Counted from the first letter of the stretch, positions 6,911-14,829 are shown. The stretch is 22,692 nucleotides of DNA from CAZNLH01 sp964573995 (GCA_964573995.1 CAZNLH010000035.1:1-22692); one strand, 5' to 3'. Numbers and translations are program-made. The notes: generated from the letters alone by a model not told the origin.

Positions 6911-7837
6911 TCAAGTTTCGGTGCCGGGCGACCGAAGCCCTTCCATCTTCTCCAGCGCCACCTCGTTCTCCGGGTCGATCTCCAGGACGTGGGCCCATAT
7001 CTGCCCGGCCAGGTCGTATTCCCGGTTGCGGTAGTAGTAATCGCCAAGGAAGAGGAGATACTTTGCTCTCTTTTCCGGGTCCGGGAAGGCTTCATCGAAC
7101 TGCTTCCTGCATTCCTCCCACTCACCAATGATGCAGAAGATATCATCTATATTCCGATACGGAGAATCGAGCCCCGTGCTCACTTCTATCGCCCTCATGG
7201 AGCACCTGAGCGCCCTCTGGAAGTCCCCCGCCTTCTTGTAAATAATCCCCAAGTTGTTCAAGAGGGCGGGACTGTCGGGAGAGAGTTCCAGGCCCCTTTC
7301 GAGTGACTCCTCGGCCTCATCCCACATGGAGAGTTTCAAGTAGGTCATCCCGAGATAGAAGAGTGCAAAAGGCATCTCCCGATTTAGGTGGATCGCCTGC
7401 TCCAGGTGATCCCTCGCCTGCCGATAATCTCCGGCGCGAAACTTTAGAATGCCGCGATTCGCCAATATCTGGGATGCCAGGGGGGAAATCTTCTGCGCTT
7501 CCTGGTAAAGGAGTTCCGCCTCCCTTGCCATCCCCATCCCCTCCAGCGCAACCGCGAGATTGTTGTAGGCAACGATATTCTCAGGGCTTTCCTCGACCAA
7601 CTGCTTGAAATACCGGGAGGCGCTCTCATAGTCACCCCTCCGGGAGAAGATCAGCCCTATGTACAATAGCGAATTCTCATGGACTTCTGGACTATCCAGG
7701 CTGTTTCTGAAGCATTCCAGGGCCTTCTCGAACATGTCCGTCCGATAGAAGGCGACACCGAGTGAATAATTATCGTTTTCCGGCTTCCTTCCTTCTCCCG
7801 CCTTCTCCTTCCCTTCCATTTCTTCAACGCCCCTCAT
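6911..7837 (-). CDS. All-TPR protein (308 aa), coupled to the DnaA-like ATPase
   Basis: After a charged 20-residue N-terminus the whole protein is tetratricopeptide repeats, roughly eight units, each with the usual small/aromatic pattern (for example YSLGVAFYRTDMFEKALECF, AYNNLAVALEGMGMAREAELL, ALFYLGMTYLKLSMWDEAEESL, YLLFLGDYYYRNREYDLAGQIW). There is no signal peptide or membrane helix, so it should be a cytoplasmic scaffold or adaptor with no enzymatic activity. The ATG at 7837 overlaps the stop of the DnaA-like gene (ATGA, 7837-7834), implying coupled translation and probably a shared complex. A GTG at 7873 in the same frame would overlap the neighbour more deeply and is less likely. The exact function is not recognised. 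Confidence 0.88.
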   Translation of the reverse strand: MRGVEEMEGKEKAGEGRKPENDNYSLGVAFYRTDMFEKALECFRNSLDSPEVHENSLLYIGLIFSRRGDYESASRYFKQLVEESPENIVAYNNLAVALEGMGMAREAELLYQEAQKISPLASQILANRGILKFRAGDYRQARDHLEQAIHLNREMPFALFYLGMTYLKLSMWDEAEESLERGLELSPDSPALLNNLGIIYKKAGDFQRALRCSMRAIEVSTGLDSPYRNIDDIFCIIGEWEECRKQFDEAFPDPEKRAKYLLFLGDYYYRNREYDLAGQIWAHVLEIDPENEVALEKMEGLRSPGTET

Positions 7838-8874
7838 AATTCGTTCAGCATCCTGTCTTCTTCCCGGTCCCACTCCATAATAAAGCCCTCTGATTCGTCA
7901 CGCGCTTGAATGTCCGTCGCCTGGGCGACTTCGGGACTCGTGCCTTCTTCTACTTCCATGTCCTTGATGGCGGGCCGAGTTTGCATTCCCTCCGGCGCCT
8001 CGCTCGATCCCCCTACTTCACCAGCAGGATGTTCCCCCACTGGAACCCCGGCCGGCATCCCTTCGTCCACATTCACCACCCTCCCTTCTCTACCCTTCAC
8101 ACCCTCATGGCTCGCCTCCTCAGCAGGAGAGATTATAAATTTTCTGATCTCCCGCATCCGCACCATACGCCGCAACGTTTGCACGAGCCACGTCCTTGTC
8201 AACCGGGAGCCATCCGCCTCGAGATAAAGCAGCACCATCTTGACAATGCCCATGAATTCCCGGATGTCCTCCACCGGGAGATCAATCAAAGGAATAAGAT
8301 CACTACCCACGGCCTTGACCCCAGCCCCCTCTACCAGTCTTAATGCCATCCTTTCCTTGATTTCCTGATCAGAGGCCCCGATCCGGACTGTCAATCCACT
8401 CCGTATCCGCGAGATGAATCTCTCCACCGACGGCACAAGTTCACCCGGCGGGATAGAGGAAGCGAAGACGACCTGCTTCTCCCCCCGGATGAGTTCGTCG
8501 ACCACCTCGAGCATCTCCAGTTGAAAATCCATCCACTGGCCATCGGCGCAAAGGTCATCGACGAGGAGCGCGTCTGAGGAGATCCATGTTTCTCGAATCA
8601 TGCCCCTGCGGTCCTCCCCATCAACTCCCCCCGGGCAGCCCGTGATGGCATGATAATTTACCATAGATACAAGCAAAGAGGGATCGCGTCGATCCATCTC
8701 CCCGGCAATTGCGTACAGGAGGTGCGTCTTCCCTGTACCGGGGCCGCCAAAGATGAACAGCGGATTATAACGCCTTCCTGGATACCTTGCCACTTCCTTC
8801 GCCGCGAGGCTGGCGATCTTGTTGTCCCTGCCAGTGATGAAGTTGTCGAAAGATTGCCTTTCAAGGGGCATCAT
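7834..8874 (-). CDS. DnaA-like AAA+ ATPase lacking the DnaA DNA-binding domain (346 aa)
   Basis: Residues 8-245 match DnaA domain III closely: SFDNFITGRDNKIASLAAKE, then PGRRYNPLFIFG, Walker A GGPGTGKT (43-50), Walker B LLVDD (103-107), sensor 1 VVFASS (135-140), a box VII-like ISRIRSGLTVRIG (154-166, R156 as candidate arginine finger) and a sensor II arginine in DIREFMGIV (R205). DnaA domains I and II are absent, and the C-terminal DnaA helix-turn-helix (domain IV) is replaced by about 95 residues of Glu/Gly/Pro-rich, probably disordered tail. The ATPase core should bind ATP, but oriC DNA recognition is not expected. Hda-type regulators share this core but are shorter (about 230-250 aa). GAGAGGGA precedes the ATG at 8874. 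It is the first gene of a pair with the TPR protein. Confidence 0.88.
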   Translation of the reverse strand: MMPLERQSFDNFITGRDNKIASLAAKEVARYPGRRYNPLFIFGGPGTGKTHLLYAIAGEMDRRDPSLLVSMVNYHAITGCPGGVDGEDRRGMIRETWISSDALLVDDLCADGQWMDFQLEMLEVVDELIRGEKQVVFASSIPPGELVPSVERFISRIRSGLTVRIGASDQEIKERMALRLVEGAGVKAVGSDLIPLIDLPVEDIREFMGIVKMVLLYLEADGSRLTRTWLVQTLRRMVRMREIRKFIISPAEEASHEGVKGREGRVVNVDEGMPAGVPVGEHPAGEVGGSSEAPEGMQTRPAIKDMEVEEGTSPEVAQATDIQARDESEGFIMEWDREEDRMLNEL

Positions 8875-8900
8875 TCATCCCTCTCTACGTACGATATCTC

Positions 8901-8929
8901 TTGATAACCAAGCACTACAGGTGTAATTT
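8901..8929 (+). promoter_or_regulatory. Candidate sigma-70 promoter of the endonuclease III-like gene
   Basis: TTGATA (8901-8906), 17 nt, TAATTT (8924-8929). Transcription would start only about 7-8 nt before the ATG at 8944, giving a very short leader. This weakens the call. Confidence 0.3.
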
Positions 8930-8943
8930 ATCTCCGATAGGAC

Positions 8944-9627
8944 ATGATTTCAAGAAGAGACACCAATCAGAATATCGCCCAATCGGCGCGAATCGAGGAG
9001 ATCAACCGGCGACTCGTCGCCGAATATGGCGAGCGACGCCCATTGCCCGGCAAGCCTCCCCTCGATGAACTGATCTTCACCATCCTCTCGCAACATACGA
9101 GCGATATCAACAGGGACCGCGCCTGGGAACGCCTGAGGGGGGATCATGAATCCTGGGCATCGATCTCGAACCTGTCCGCACCGGAGATCGAAGATCGGAT
9201 AAAGATCGGTGGGCTTGCCGGGCAGAAGGCAAAACGGATCCTTTCTATCCTCCATTGTATCCTAAGGGATCATGGAACGGTAAACCTCGATTTCCTTGAG
9301 AAGATGAGCGACAGCGAAATCTCCCGTTACCTGCTCAGTTTTCCCGGTGTAGGCCCTAAGACTGTTGCCTGCGTAATGCTCTTTTCGTTGAACAGAGCGG
9401 CCTTTCCTGTTGACACCCACGTACATAGACTCTCCACACGACTGGGATTGCTGCCGAAAGGCGCATCTTCTCCGCAAGCCCACACCTTCATGGCCGCGAT
9501 TATCCCCACTAAAATGTACTTAACCCTCCATCTGAACCTGATATCGCACGGGAGGAAGATATGTCGTGCGGTCACGCCCCTCTGCCGGAGTTGCGTCCTT
9601 GGGGATATCTGCCCGCGGATCACTTGA
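8944..9627 (+). CDS. nth: Endonuclease III-type DNA glycosylase/AP lyase (227 aa)
   Basis: Base-excision repair enzyme expected to remove oxidised pyrimidines and cleave the abasic site. It has the HhH-GPD fold: LSQHTSDIN (48-56), the helix-hairpin-helix LSFPGVGPKTVACV (131-144) with catalytic Lys139, and VDTHVHRLSTRLGL (156-169) with catalytic Asp157. The C-terminus carries four cysteines C207-X6-C214-X2-C217-X5-C223, the classical [4Fe-4S] cluster loop. Both Lys and Asp are present, so it should be bifunctional rather than MutY-like. The length is normal (E. coli Nth is 211 aa). The start has only a weak AGGA nearby. It is divergent from the DnaA-like gene with a 69-nt gap. Confidence 0.93.
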   Translation: MISRRDTNQNIAQSARIEEINRRLVAEYGERRPLPGKPPLDELIFTILSQHTSDINRDRAWERLRGDHESWASISNLSAPEIEDRIKIGGLAGQKAKRILSILHCILRDHGTVNLDFLEKMSDSEISRYLLSFPGVGPKTVACVMLFSLNRAAFPVDTHVHRLSTRLGLLPKGASSPQAHTFMAAIIPTKMYLTLHLNLISHGRKICRAVTPLCRSCVLGDICPRIT

Positions 9628-9643
9628 GTTCCTTTATATCAGC

Positions 9644-9672
9644 ATTATACTACATGCATATAATTTTGTCAA
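9644..9672 (-). promoter_or_regulatory. Perfect-consensus sigma-70 promoter pointing antisense across nth
   Basis: The minus strand reads TTGACA (9672-9667), exactly 17 nt, TATAAT (9649-9644). Transcription would begin near 9637, 10 nt beyond the end of the endonuclease III gene, and run leftwards into its antisense strand. AAAGGAA (9635-9629) and a GTG (9623) follow at once. No conserved minus-strand gene starts here; the next one is the DnaA-like gene at 8874. A chance match in an AT-rich gap is possible, but a 12/12 match with optimal spacing is uncommon. Confidence 0.55.
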
Positions 9673-9707
9673 CAGAAACAGCGGAGGGCTTTCCATAGTT
9701 TTTCTGT
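9672..9707. repeat. Inverted repeat abutting the perfect promoter
   Basis: ACAGAAA (9672-9678) and TTTCTGT (9701-9707) are a perfect 7-bp inverted repeat with a 22-nt spacer. The left arm touches the -35 box of the minus-strand promoter at 9667-9672, so the repeat sits directly upstream of it, where an activator or repressor could bind. A smaller GGA/TCC pair lies inside. Confidence 0.35.
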
Positions 9708-9823
9708 CTTGTTCCTTGTAACTATTTTGCGCTTGAGTTGATGGCGGATACAACAAGTGAGATTGGTTGTCTTCACTGAAGAATGCCCGATATGAAACAG
9801 GCGGAACTCCTCGAAGAGGGTAA

Positions 9824-10648
9824 TCACCAAACTGCCATCGAGCCCCAGTAGACCACCAGCGCCTCGCCCCTGAGCATTACATGGCGGAATAGCCCCTCAA
9901 TTCTTTCGAAGGAAACCTGCAAATCCTCCCCGGAGGCGGTGCCGACCCTGATCGGCCCTTTCATATCGAACCAGATCGACGCCATGACAGCGGACGCTAC
10001 GGCACCCGTCCCGCATGACAGGGTCTCGTCCTCCACTCCTCTCTCGTACGTCCTTGCCCGGACGATACCTGCCCCCTGCACCTCGATGAAATCGACGTTG
10101 GTCCCCCCACCCCGGAAGGTCTCATGGTCCCTGATTCTCCTTCCGGCACCAGGTACATCGATCGAGTCGAGGTCATCCACTCTCAAGACCACATGGGGGA
10201 CGCCGGTATTTACAAAACCGTAGGCCAGTTCCTCCTCTCCCACCTGAAGGACGCCCTCGGGCTGGATATCCGAAGGGTCCGGCATGGACAGGGAGACATT
10301 GGACCTCTCTCCCACAACAGATTCCAGCGACGCCGAATGACACCCAGCCCCGGAGCGAAATACCATCTCTTCGCGCGCGGCGCCGATCAGATAGGCAAAA
10401 AGGGCAGCACAACGCGCGCCGTTGCCGCACATGGACGCCTCGTGTCCGTCGCTGTTGTAATACTTCATTGAGAATTCGCACGTACAGTCATCTTCAATGA
10501 GTATAAGCCCGTCCGCCCCTACCGACAGTCGCCGTGTACAAATGTTCCGGATCCCGTCCGCATTCAGCGGATCGGCCGCGCCATCCCGGTTATCAATCAC
10601 GATGAAGTCATTGCCGGTCGCGCACATCTTTGCGAAAGACACCTTCAA
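9824..10648 (-). CDS. dapF: Diaminopimelate epimerase (274 aa)
   Basis: Converts LL-diaminopimelate to meso-diaminopimelate for lysine and peptidoglycan, in the cytoplasm and without a cofactor. The sequence starts with the family's MKVSFAKMCATGNDFIVIDNR. Both catalytic cysteines are present: C74 in SMCGNGARC and C212 in SCGTGAVASAV. GGTNVDFIE (181-189) and YERGVEDETL (201-210) are also family motifs. Length is normal. The start is TTG at 10648: GGCAGGAGTG lies 6 nt upstream inside the last codons of the preceding gene, and the frame begins exactly where DapF homology begins. It is 3 nt behind the sugar-phosphate transferase gene, so it is the terminal gene of the glycan operon, an unusual place for it. 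Confidence 0.95.
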   Translation of the reverse strand: MKVSFAKMCATGNDFIVIDNRDGAADPLNADGIRNICTRRLSVGADGLILIEDDCTCEFSMKYYNSDGHEASMCGNGARCAALFAYLIGAAREEMVFRSGAGCHSASLESVVGERSNVSLSMPDPSDIQPEGVLQVGEEELAYGFVNTGVPHVVLRVDDLDSIDVPGAGRRIRDHETFRGGGTNVDFIEVQGAGIVRARTYERGVEDETLSCGTGAVASAVMASIWFDMKGPIRVGTASGEDLQVSFERIEGLFRHVMLRGEALVVYWGSMAVW

Positions 10649-10651
10649 TGT

Positions 10652-12025
10652 TCACTCCTGCCCGTTAAAATGGAAGAATTCCTCCTTGATTATCATAACC
10701 AGTGTCCGGATCAGTATCTCGATATCCAGGGTCATAGAATAATTCTGAATGTAATAGAGATCGTACTGGACCTTCTCTCTCAGCGTGATATCATAACGGC
10801 CGTGGATCTGCGCCAACCCCGTCATGCCGGGCTTCACGGACAACCGCCACTGGGTTAGTTCGGGATGTTGCTTTACGAAGAACGAACGTTCGGGACGCGG
10901 GCCAACAAGGCTCATCTCTCCCTTAATGACATTGATGAGTTGCGGAAACTCGTCCAGCCCGGTCCTCCTGATATACCTGCCTATCCGGGTTACTCTCTTA
11001 TCGTCCCTCTCGGCCCATACCGGGCCGGTCTCCTCCTCGGCATTCTCTACCATCGACCTGAATTTGATCAATCGAAAAGGTCTCCCGTTTATTCCGACCC
11101 GCTCCTGGACATAGAATACCCCCCCCGGGCTCTCCAGTTTGATCAGGACGGCGAACAGGAGGAGGATCGGGCTTACGAGTAGAAGGACTGCCGCCGCCGC
11201 CAGTAGATCGAAACCCCTCTTCACCAACTTCTCCCAAGCGGTAAGCGGCTCCATCAGGTATTGGATGGACGGAAACCCAGCGAGTTGCTCGGGCCGAGTC
11301 TGCGAAAGAAAAATGTTAACGCCGTGAGGCACTATCCGGAATACCGGCCTTGGATCCAGGTCGATTTCTACGAGATGAATCCACTCTTCAACCGGTACGT
11401 CATCCTGGGTAATGATCACCTCGTCGACGGCATACTGCCTGATCAATTCCCCGAGTTTACCTGTCGGGCCAAGGAGGTGCCGGCCCGGTGAGACTGCAGA
11501 ATTCCCTTTCAGTTCCCCGACGAACCCGATCACCTCGTAACTCAACCTCTGTTTTCCCGTTATCCTGCGGTAGATGAAGTCTGCATCCTCTCCCAACCCG
11601 ACGATGAGGGCCTTGCGGCTGAATTTCTTCCTCCCCCAGGTTGAATCCATTATAAGAAAGTGAACGAGCCTCCAACCGGTCGCCAGTACCAGGAAGAAGA
11701 GGCAGAAGTAGATGAGGACAAGCCTCGAAAATGCAAAGCCTTTAAGATACAGGAATAGAGCATTTCCTATTAGGAAGGTGATCAGGGAGGCCTTGACTAC
11801 GGGGGCTATTGCGTGATACCGCATCTTGTAAGCCCCGAGGCCGGACAAGGCGCTGATCGTTATCACTGATGCCGCCGACAAGTAAAGGGGATAGAGGTTG
11901 ATTCCTATGTGGGGAGGAAGTTCAGCCAGTTCGCCGTAGCGTACATAGATCGCCGACAACCACGAGGCGACGATGGCTATGCCGTCCAGTACGATATAAA
12001 GGAGGATGCTTGATCTCGTTCTCAC
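10652..12025 (-). CDS. Exopolysaccharide-type polyprenyl-phosphate sugar-phosphate transferase (457 aa)
   Basis: Initiates glycan synthesis by moving a hexose-1-phosphate from a nucleotide sugar to undecaprenyl phosphate at the inner membrane. Layout: about four N-terminal helices (8-27, 46-66, 79-97, 101-120), a Rossmann-like domain (138-235, KALIVGLGEDADFIYRR), a helix at 270-296, then the catalytic bacterial sugar transferase domain. The latter has KFRSM (321-325), the Asp-Glu pair in RRTGLDEFPQL (358-359), GEMSLVGPRPE (369-379) and KPGMTGLAQ (398-406). This matches the WcaJ/WbaP-like long form in domain order and length. The start is GTG at 12025, 3 nt after the upstream stop, with GGAGG a little far upstream. 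The sugar (glucose or galactose) cannot be told. Confidence 0.93.
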   Translation of the reverse strand: MRTRSSILLYIVLDGIAIVASWLSAIYVRYGELAELPPHIGINLYPLYLSAASVITISALSGLGAYKMRYHAIAPVVKASLITFLIGNALFLYLKGFAFSRLVLIYFCLFFLVLATGWRLVHFLIMDSTWGRKKFSRKALIVGLGEDADFIYRRITGKQRLSYEVIGFVGELKGNSAVSPGRHLLGPTGKLGELIRQYAVDEVIITQDDVPVEEWIHLVEIDLDPRPVFRIVPHGVNIFLSQTRPEQLAGFPSIQYLMEPLTAWEKLVKRGFDLLAAAAVLLLVSPILLLFAVLIKLESPGGVFYVQERVGINGRPFRLIKFRSMVENAEEETGPVWAERDDKRVTRIGRYIRRTGLDEFPQLINVIKGEMSLVGPRPERSFFVKQHPELTQWRLSVKPGMTGLAQIHGRYDITLREKVQYDLYYIQNYSMTLDIEILIRTLVMIIKEEFFHFNGQE

Positions 12026-12028
12026 CGA

Positions 12029-12904
12029 TTATCCCGCCCTCCTGCCGGGCCTCAACGGCATGGTGATCAACGACAACAACATCCTGAGACCTATGCCCGC
12101 ATTCACCAACCCATTCACTGCAGGGTGCCGGTGGGGCGCGTAGTGCTTCCGGTAGAATGTGCGCATCGCCCGGTAAAATTCCACGGTGGAAGACAATCTC
12201 CGCTTGCGGCTGGACCTGCCGTGATAATGTACAATTCTTGCCTCTGGGCAATAGATTACCTTCCAGCCGTTGTTCCCGGCCCTGTAACAGAAGTCAAGGT
12301 CTTCGCCGTAGAGAAAAAACTCTTCGTCGAGGAGCCCGATGTCTTCGAATACCTCCCTCCTGATCAGCATGCAGGATCCCGACACCGCACCAACTTCATG
12401 GACCTTATCCGGGTCCAGATGGTCGAGCGTGTATCGGCCCCCCGGCATGTGGTCCCTCTTGAGTTTGTCCAGCCCGAAGAGGTAAAAGAACGACTTCCTG
12501 ATGTCGGGGATAGATCGTTTGCACTGGGGATAGATACGTCCATCCGGGTACTCGATCCTGGGGCCTGTTATCCCCGCACCGGAATCTTTACAGAGTCGTG
12601 ATATCAGGGCGCCGACGGCCCCGGCCTCAAGCCTTGTATCCGGGTTCAGGAGCAGTATCATATCTCCCCTGCTAAGCCTGATTGCCTGATTACTGGCCCT
12701 TGAAAACCCGGTGTTCTCTTTATTTTCAATTACCAGGACACCGGGATAGCGGCCCCTTATCCAGGCCGGACTACCGTCCATGGAGTTGTTATCGATAAAG
12801 AAGACCTCAGAATCGATGGCGGCAACGTTTTTCAGAAGACTATCGAGACATCCCGGCAGGTACTCGCGCGCCTTCCAATTCACGATAACGACGGACAGAT
12901 CCAC
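12029..12904 (-). CDS. GT2 family glycosyltransferase, rhamnosyltransferase-like (291 aa)
   Basis: An inverting GT-A glycosyltransferase acting on the growing lipid-linked glycan. It begins with LSVVIVNWKAREYLPGCLDSL; the nucleotide-binding FIDNNSMDGSPAW follows, then ENTGFSRASNQAI and the metal-binding region LLLNPDT (85-90). EEFFLYGEDLDFCYRA (194-209) is the acceptor-site ED motif usual in WcaA/RfbF-like enzymes, and VHYHGRSSRK comes after it. A moderately hydrophobic C-terminal segment (270-284) may bind the membrane. The start is GTG at 12904, with GAGAGG 3 nt upstream. It is 7 nt from the previous gene and 3 nt from the next, tightly inside the operon. Rhamnose specificity is only suggested by subfamily resemblance. 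Confidence 0.9.
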   Translation of the reverse strand: MDLSVVIVNWKAREYLPGCLDSLLKNVAAIDSEVFFIDNNSMDGSPAWIRGRYPGVLVIENKENTGFSRASNQAIRLSRGDMILLLNPDTRLEAGAVGALISRLCKDSGAGITGPRIEYPDGRIYPQCKRSIPDIRKSFFYLFGLDKLKRDHMPGGRYTLDHLDPDKVHEVGAVSGSCMLIRREVFEDIGLLDEEFFLYGEDLDFCYRAGNNGWKVIYCPEARIVHYHGRSSRKRRLSSTVEFYRAMRTFYRKHYAPHRHPAVNGLVNAGIGLRMLLSLITMPLRPGRRAG

Positions 12905-12911
12905 GATCCTC

Positions 12912-13631
12912 TCAAATTCTGTTGATGAGACTCTGAATCCGGAGCCACCAGACGATAAAGATTGCCTCGATGATGATCCGTCGATTCATCTTGGAAGACC
13001 CGGAGTCGCGGTCGATGAATATAATGGGGATTTCCTTGATCCTGAATCCCTTCCGCCAGCAGCGGTAGTTCATCTCGATCTGGAATGAGTATCCGTCGGA
13101 GTATATCCGGTCCAGGTCTATCGACTCGAGGACTTCACGCCGGAAACACTTGTAACCGCTCGTAGGGTCGCGGATGGGTAGACCAGTAATCATTCGGGTA
13201 TAGATGCCGGCGCAGTAACTGATAATGAGCCGGAGCATCGGCCAGTTGACCACGTTCACCCCCCTGAGATACCTGGAGCCTATCACGAGGTGATTGTCAT
13301 CCATCGCCTCGAGGAAGTCGTTGATGTAGGCTGGATCGTGGGAGAAATCCGCATCCATCTCGAACACGCAATCATATCCCTCCTTCAAGGCATACTTGAA
13401 GCCTTCTATGTATGCCGACCCAAGCCCCAACTTCCCCCTTCTATGGATCACCTTTATGCGGAAGTTGTCGTCCGCCATCTCATCCGCCAGGCGACCCGTA
13501 TTATCGGGAGAGTTGTCGTCCACTATCAAGAGGTCAATCGTCTCACTGGTAGCCAGGACCTCTCGTACTATCCTTGGAAGGTTACTCTTCTCATTATAAG
13601 TGGGGATGACCACCAGGGCGCGCTTCTCCAT
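12912..13631 (-). CDS. GT2 polyprenyl-phosphate mannosyl/glucosyltransferase, DPM1-like (239 aa)
   Basis: Predicted to make polyprenyl-phosphate-linked monosaccharide from GDP-mannose or a similar donor at the cytoplasmic face. Motifs: ALVVIPTYNEKSNLPRIV at the N-terminus, LLIVDDNSPDNTG (34-46), the catalytic metal motif MDADFSHDP (92-100), GSRYLRGV (118-125), DPTSGYKCF (155-163) and FIDRDSGSSKM (205-215), the FxDRxxGxSKM signature of dolichol-phosphate-mannose synthases. There is no C-terminal pair of helices, so it is the soluble DPM1-like form. The ATG at 13631 is 4 nt after the wecB stop; a TTG at 13664 is less likely. A downstream GT-C enzyme would use the product; the YfhO-like protein is a candidate. 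Confidence 0.9.
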   Translation of the reverse strand: MEKRALVVIPTYNEKSNLPRIVREVLATSETIDLLIVDDNSPDNTGRLADEMADDNFRIKVIHRRGKLGLGSAYIEGFKYALKEGYDCVFEMDADFSHDPAYINDFLEAMDDNHLVIGSRYLRGVNVVNWPMLRLIISYCAGIYTRMITGLPIRDPTSGYKCFRREVLESIDLDRIYSDGYSFQIEMNYRCWRKGFRIKEIPIIFIDRDSGSSKMNRRIIIEAIFIVWWLRIQSLINRI

Positions 13632-13635
13632 GGTC

Positions 13636-14829
13636 TCACTCACAATCAACGGCCTCCAACTCAATAGACGGATCCTTGAACTCCTCCGTTGCTACCTCAT
13701 TGCCAAGAAAACGGGCACGGATCAAGCGGACAATTCGCTCGGCGGCCCGACCATCTCCGTACGGGTTGCACCTTGGGATCATGGACTCGTACGCCTTCCT
13801 GTCCCTGAAGAGAGAAAACACGGCCTGAACGATTGCCTCCCTGTCCATCCCCACCAGTCGGGCGATTCCAGCCTCTATCGATTCAAGGCGTTCTGTCTTG
13901 TCCCGCAGGACGAGCACCGGTTTCCCCAGTGAAGGGGCCTCCTCCTGGATGCCGCCGGAATCCGTTAAAATCAGCCACGAGGCCCTCAACAACCTTACCA
14001 GATCACCGTATCTGAGGGGCTCAAGGAGATCGATCCTATTCATGCTCTCCAGGCCCCTGGTGACAGGCCCTCGAACTGAAGGGTTGGGATGAACCGGGTA
14101 TATTATCCTTACCCCCGGGAGATGCCCGGAGATCTCGGTCAATGCACCGATCAATTCCTGCATCGGCGCCCCGAAACTCTCCCTCCTGTGGGCTGTCACA
14201 CTTATCAGCGTATCATCGCCGGCCAGGATCTCCTTCAACCTGCGGTCCCTGACCACGGGTCCACGCTCCAGCGTCGCCAGCAAGGTATCTATGGCGGTGT
14301 TGCCGGTCACGAGGACCTTCCCACACTTGATCCCTTCAGACAGGAGGTTCCTCTTAGCGCGCCGGGTCGGGGCGAAGTGGAAGTCCGCCACCTGGGAGAT
14401 GATCCGTCGGTTGGCCTCCTCGGGAAAGGGCCTGTATGGGTCACCGGTCCTAAGGCCCGCCTCCACGTGGCCGACCGGTATGCGGTGGTAATACGCCACC
14501 AGTGCACCCACCATCGAACTGGTCGTGTCTCCCTGGACGAGCACGAGGTCGGGTGAGATCTTGCAAATCGCCTCCTCGATCCCAATGAACAACCTGGCGG
14601 TCAACCCGGGGAGTTGTTGATCCTCCAGCATCACGCCGAGGTTATAGTCCGGTTTGAATTGCAATTCACCGAATACACTGTCCAGTAACTCGTTGTGCTG
14701 GGCAGTGGCCACGACTACGGCCTTCATGCCGGCCACTTGCAGGCCACGGTAAACGGGGTACATCTTCAATGCATCGGGACGAGTACCCACAACCACCATA
14801 GTCAGAAAAGAACTACCGGGTGCCGTCAC
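13636..14829 (-). CDS. wecB: UDP-N-acetylglucosamine 2-epimerase (non-hydrolysing), WecB-like (397 aa)
   Basis: Interconverts UDP-GlcNAc and UDP-ManNAc to supply sugar for surface glycans. The fold is complete: VVVGTRPDALKMYPV (12-26), VQGDTTSSMVGALVA (98-112), HVEAGLRT (121-128), PFPEEANRRI (134-143), TAHRRESFG (212-220), YPVHPNP (244-250) and TDSGGIQEEAPSLGKPVLVLRD (289-310, HHE-type active-site region). Two normally conserved Pro/Glu spots differ: GTRPD in place of GTRPE, and TERLE in place of TERPE. The frame stays open to 15234, but homology starts near 14800. GTG at 14829 is chosen because it overlaps the GT2 stop (GTGA) and has AAGGGTGG just upstream. No wecC dehydrogenase gene follows. 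Confidence 0.92.
   Translation of the reverse strand: MTAPGSSFLTMVVVGTRPDALKMYPVYRGLQVAGMKAVVVATAQHNELLDSVFGELQFKPDYNLGVMLEDQQLPGLTARLFIGIEEAICKISPDLVLVQGDTTSSMVGALVAYYHRIPVGHVEAGLRTGDPYRPFPEEANRRIISQVADFHFAPTRRAKRNLLSEGIKCGKVLVTGNTAIDTLLATLERGPVVRDRRLKEILAGDDTLISVTAHRRESFGAPMQELIGALTEISGHLPGVRIIYPVHPNPSVRGPVTRGLESMNRIDLLEPLRYGDLVRLLRASWLILTDSGGIQEEAPSLGKPVLVLRDKTERLESIEAGIARLVGMDREAIVQAVFSLFRDRKAYESMIPRCNPYGDGRAAERIVRLIRARFLGNEVATEEFKDPSIELEAVDCE

Noticed and set aside
9327..9623. 98-codon GTG frame antisense to nth as a real protein gene
   Set aside because: Although preceded by a perfect promoter and AAAGGAA, it is fully antisense to conserved catalytic sequence and has no domain, so it is kept only as part of a transcript finding.
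9809..9819. CCTC-GAA-GAGG hairpin as dapF terminator
   Set aside because: A 4-bp stem with no following T-run on the minus strand.
13632..13664. Upstream TTG start for the DPM1-like gene
   Set aside because: It would overlap the end of wecB and adds 11 residues outside the family homology; the ATG at 13631 directly follows the wecB stop.
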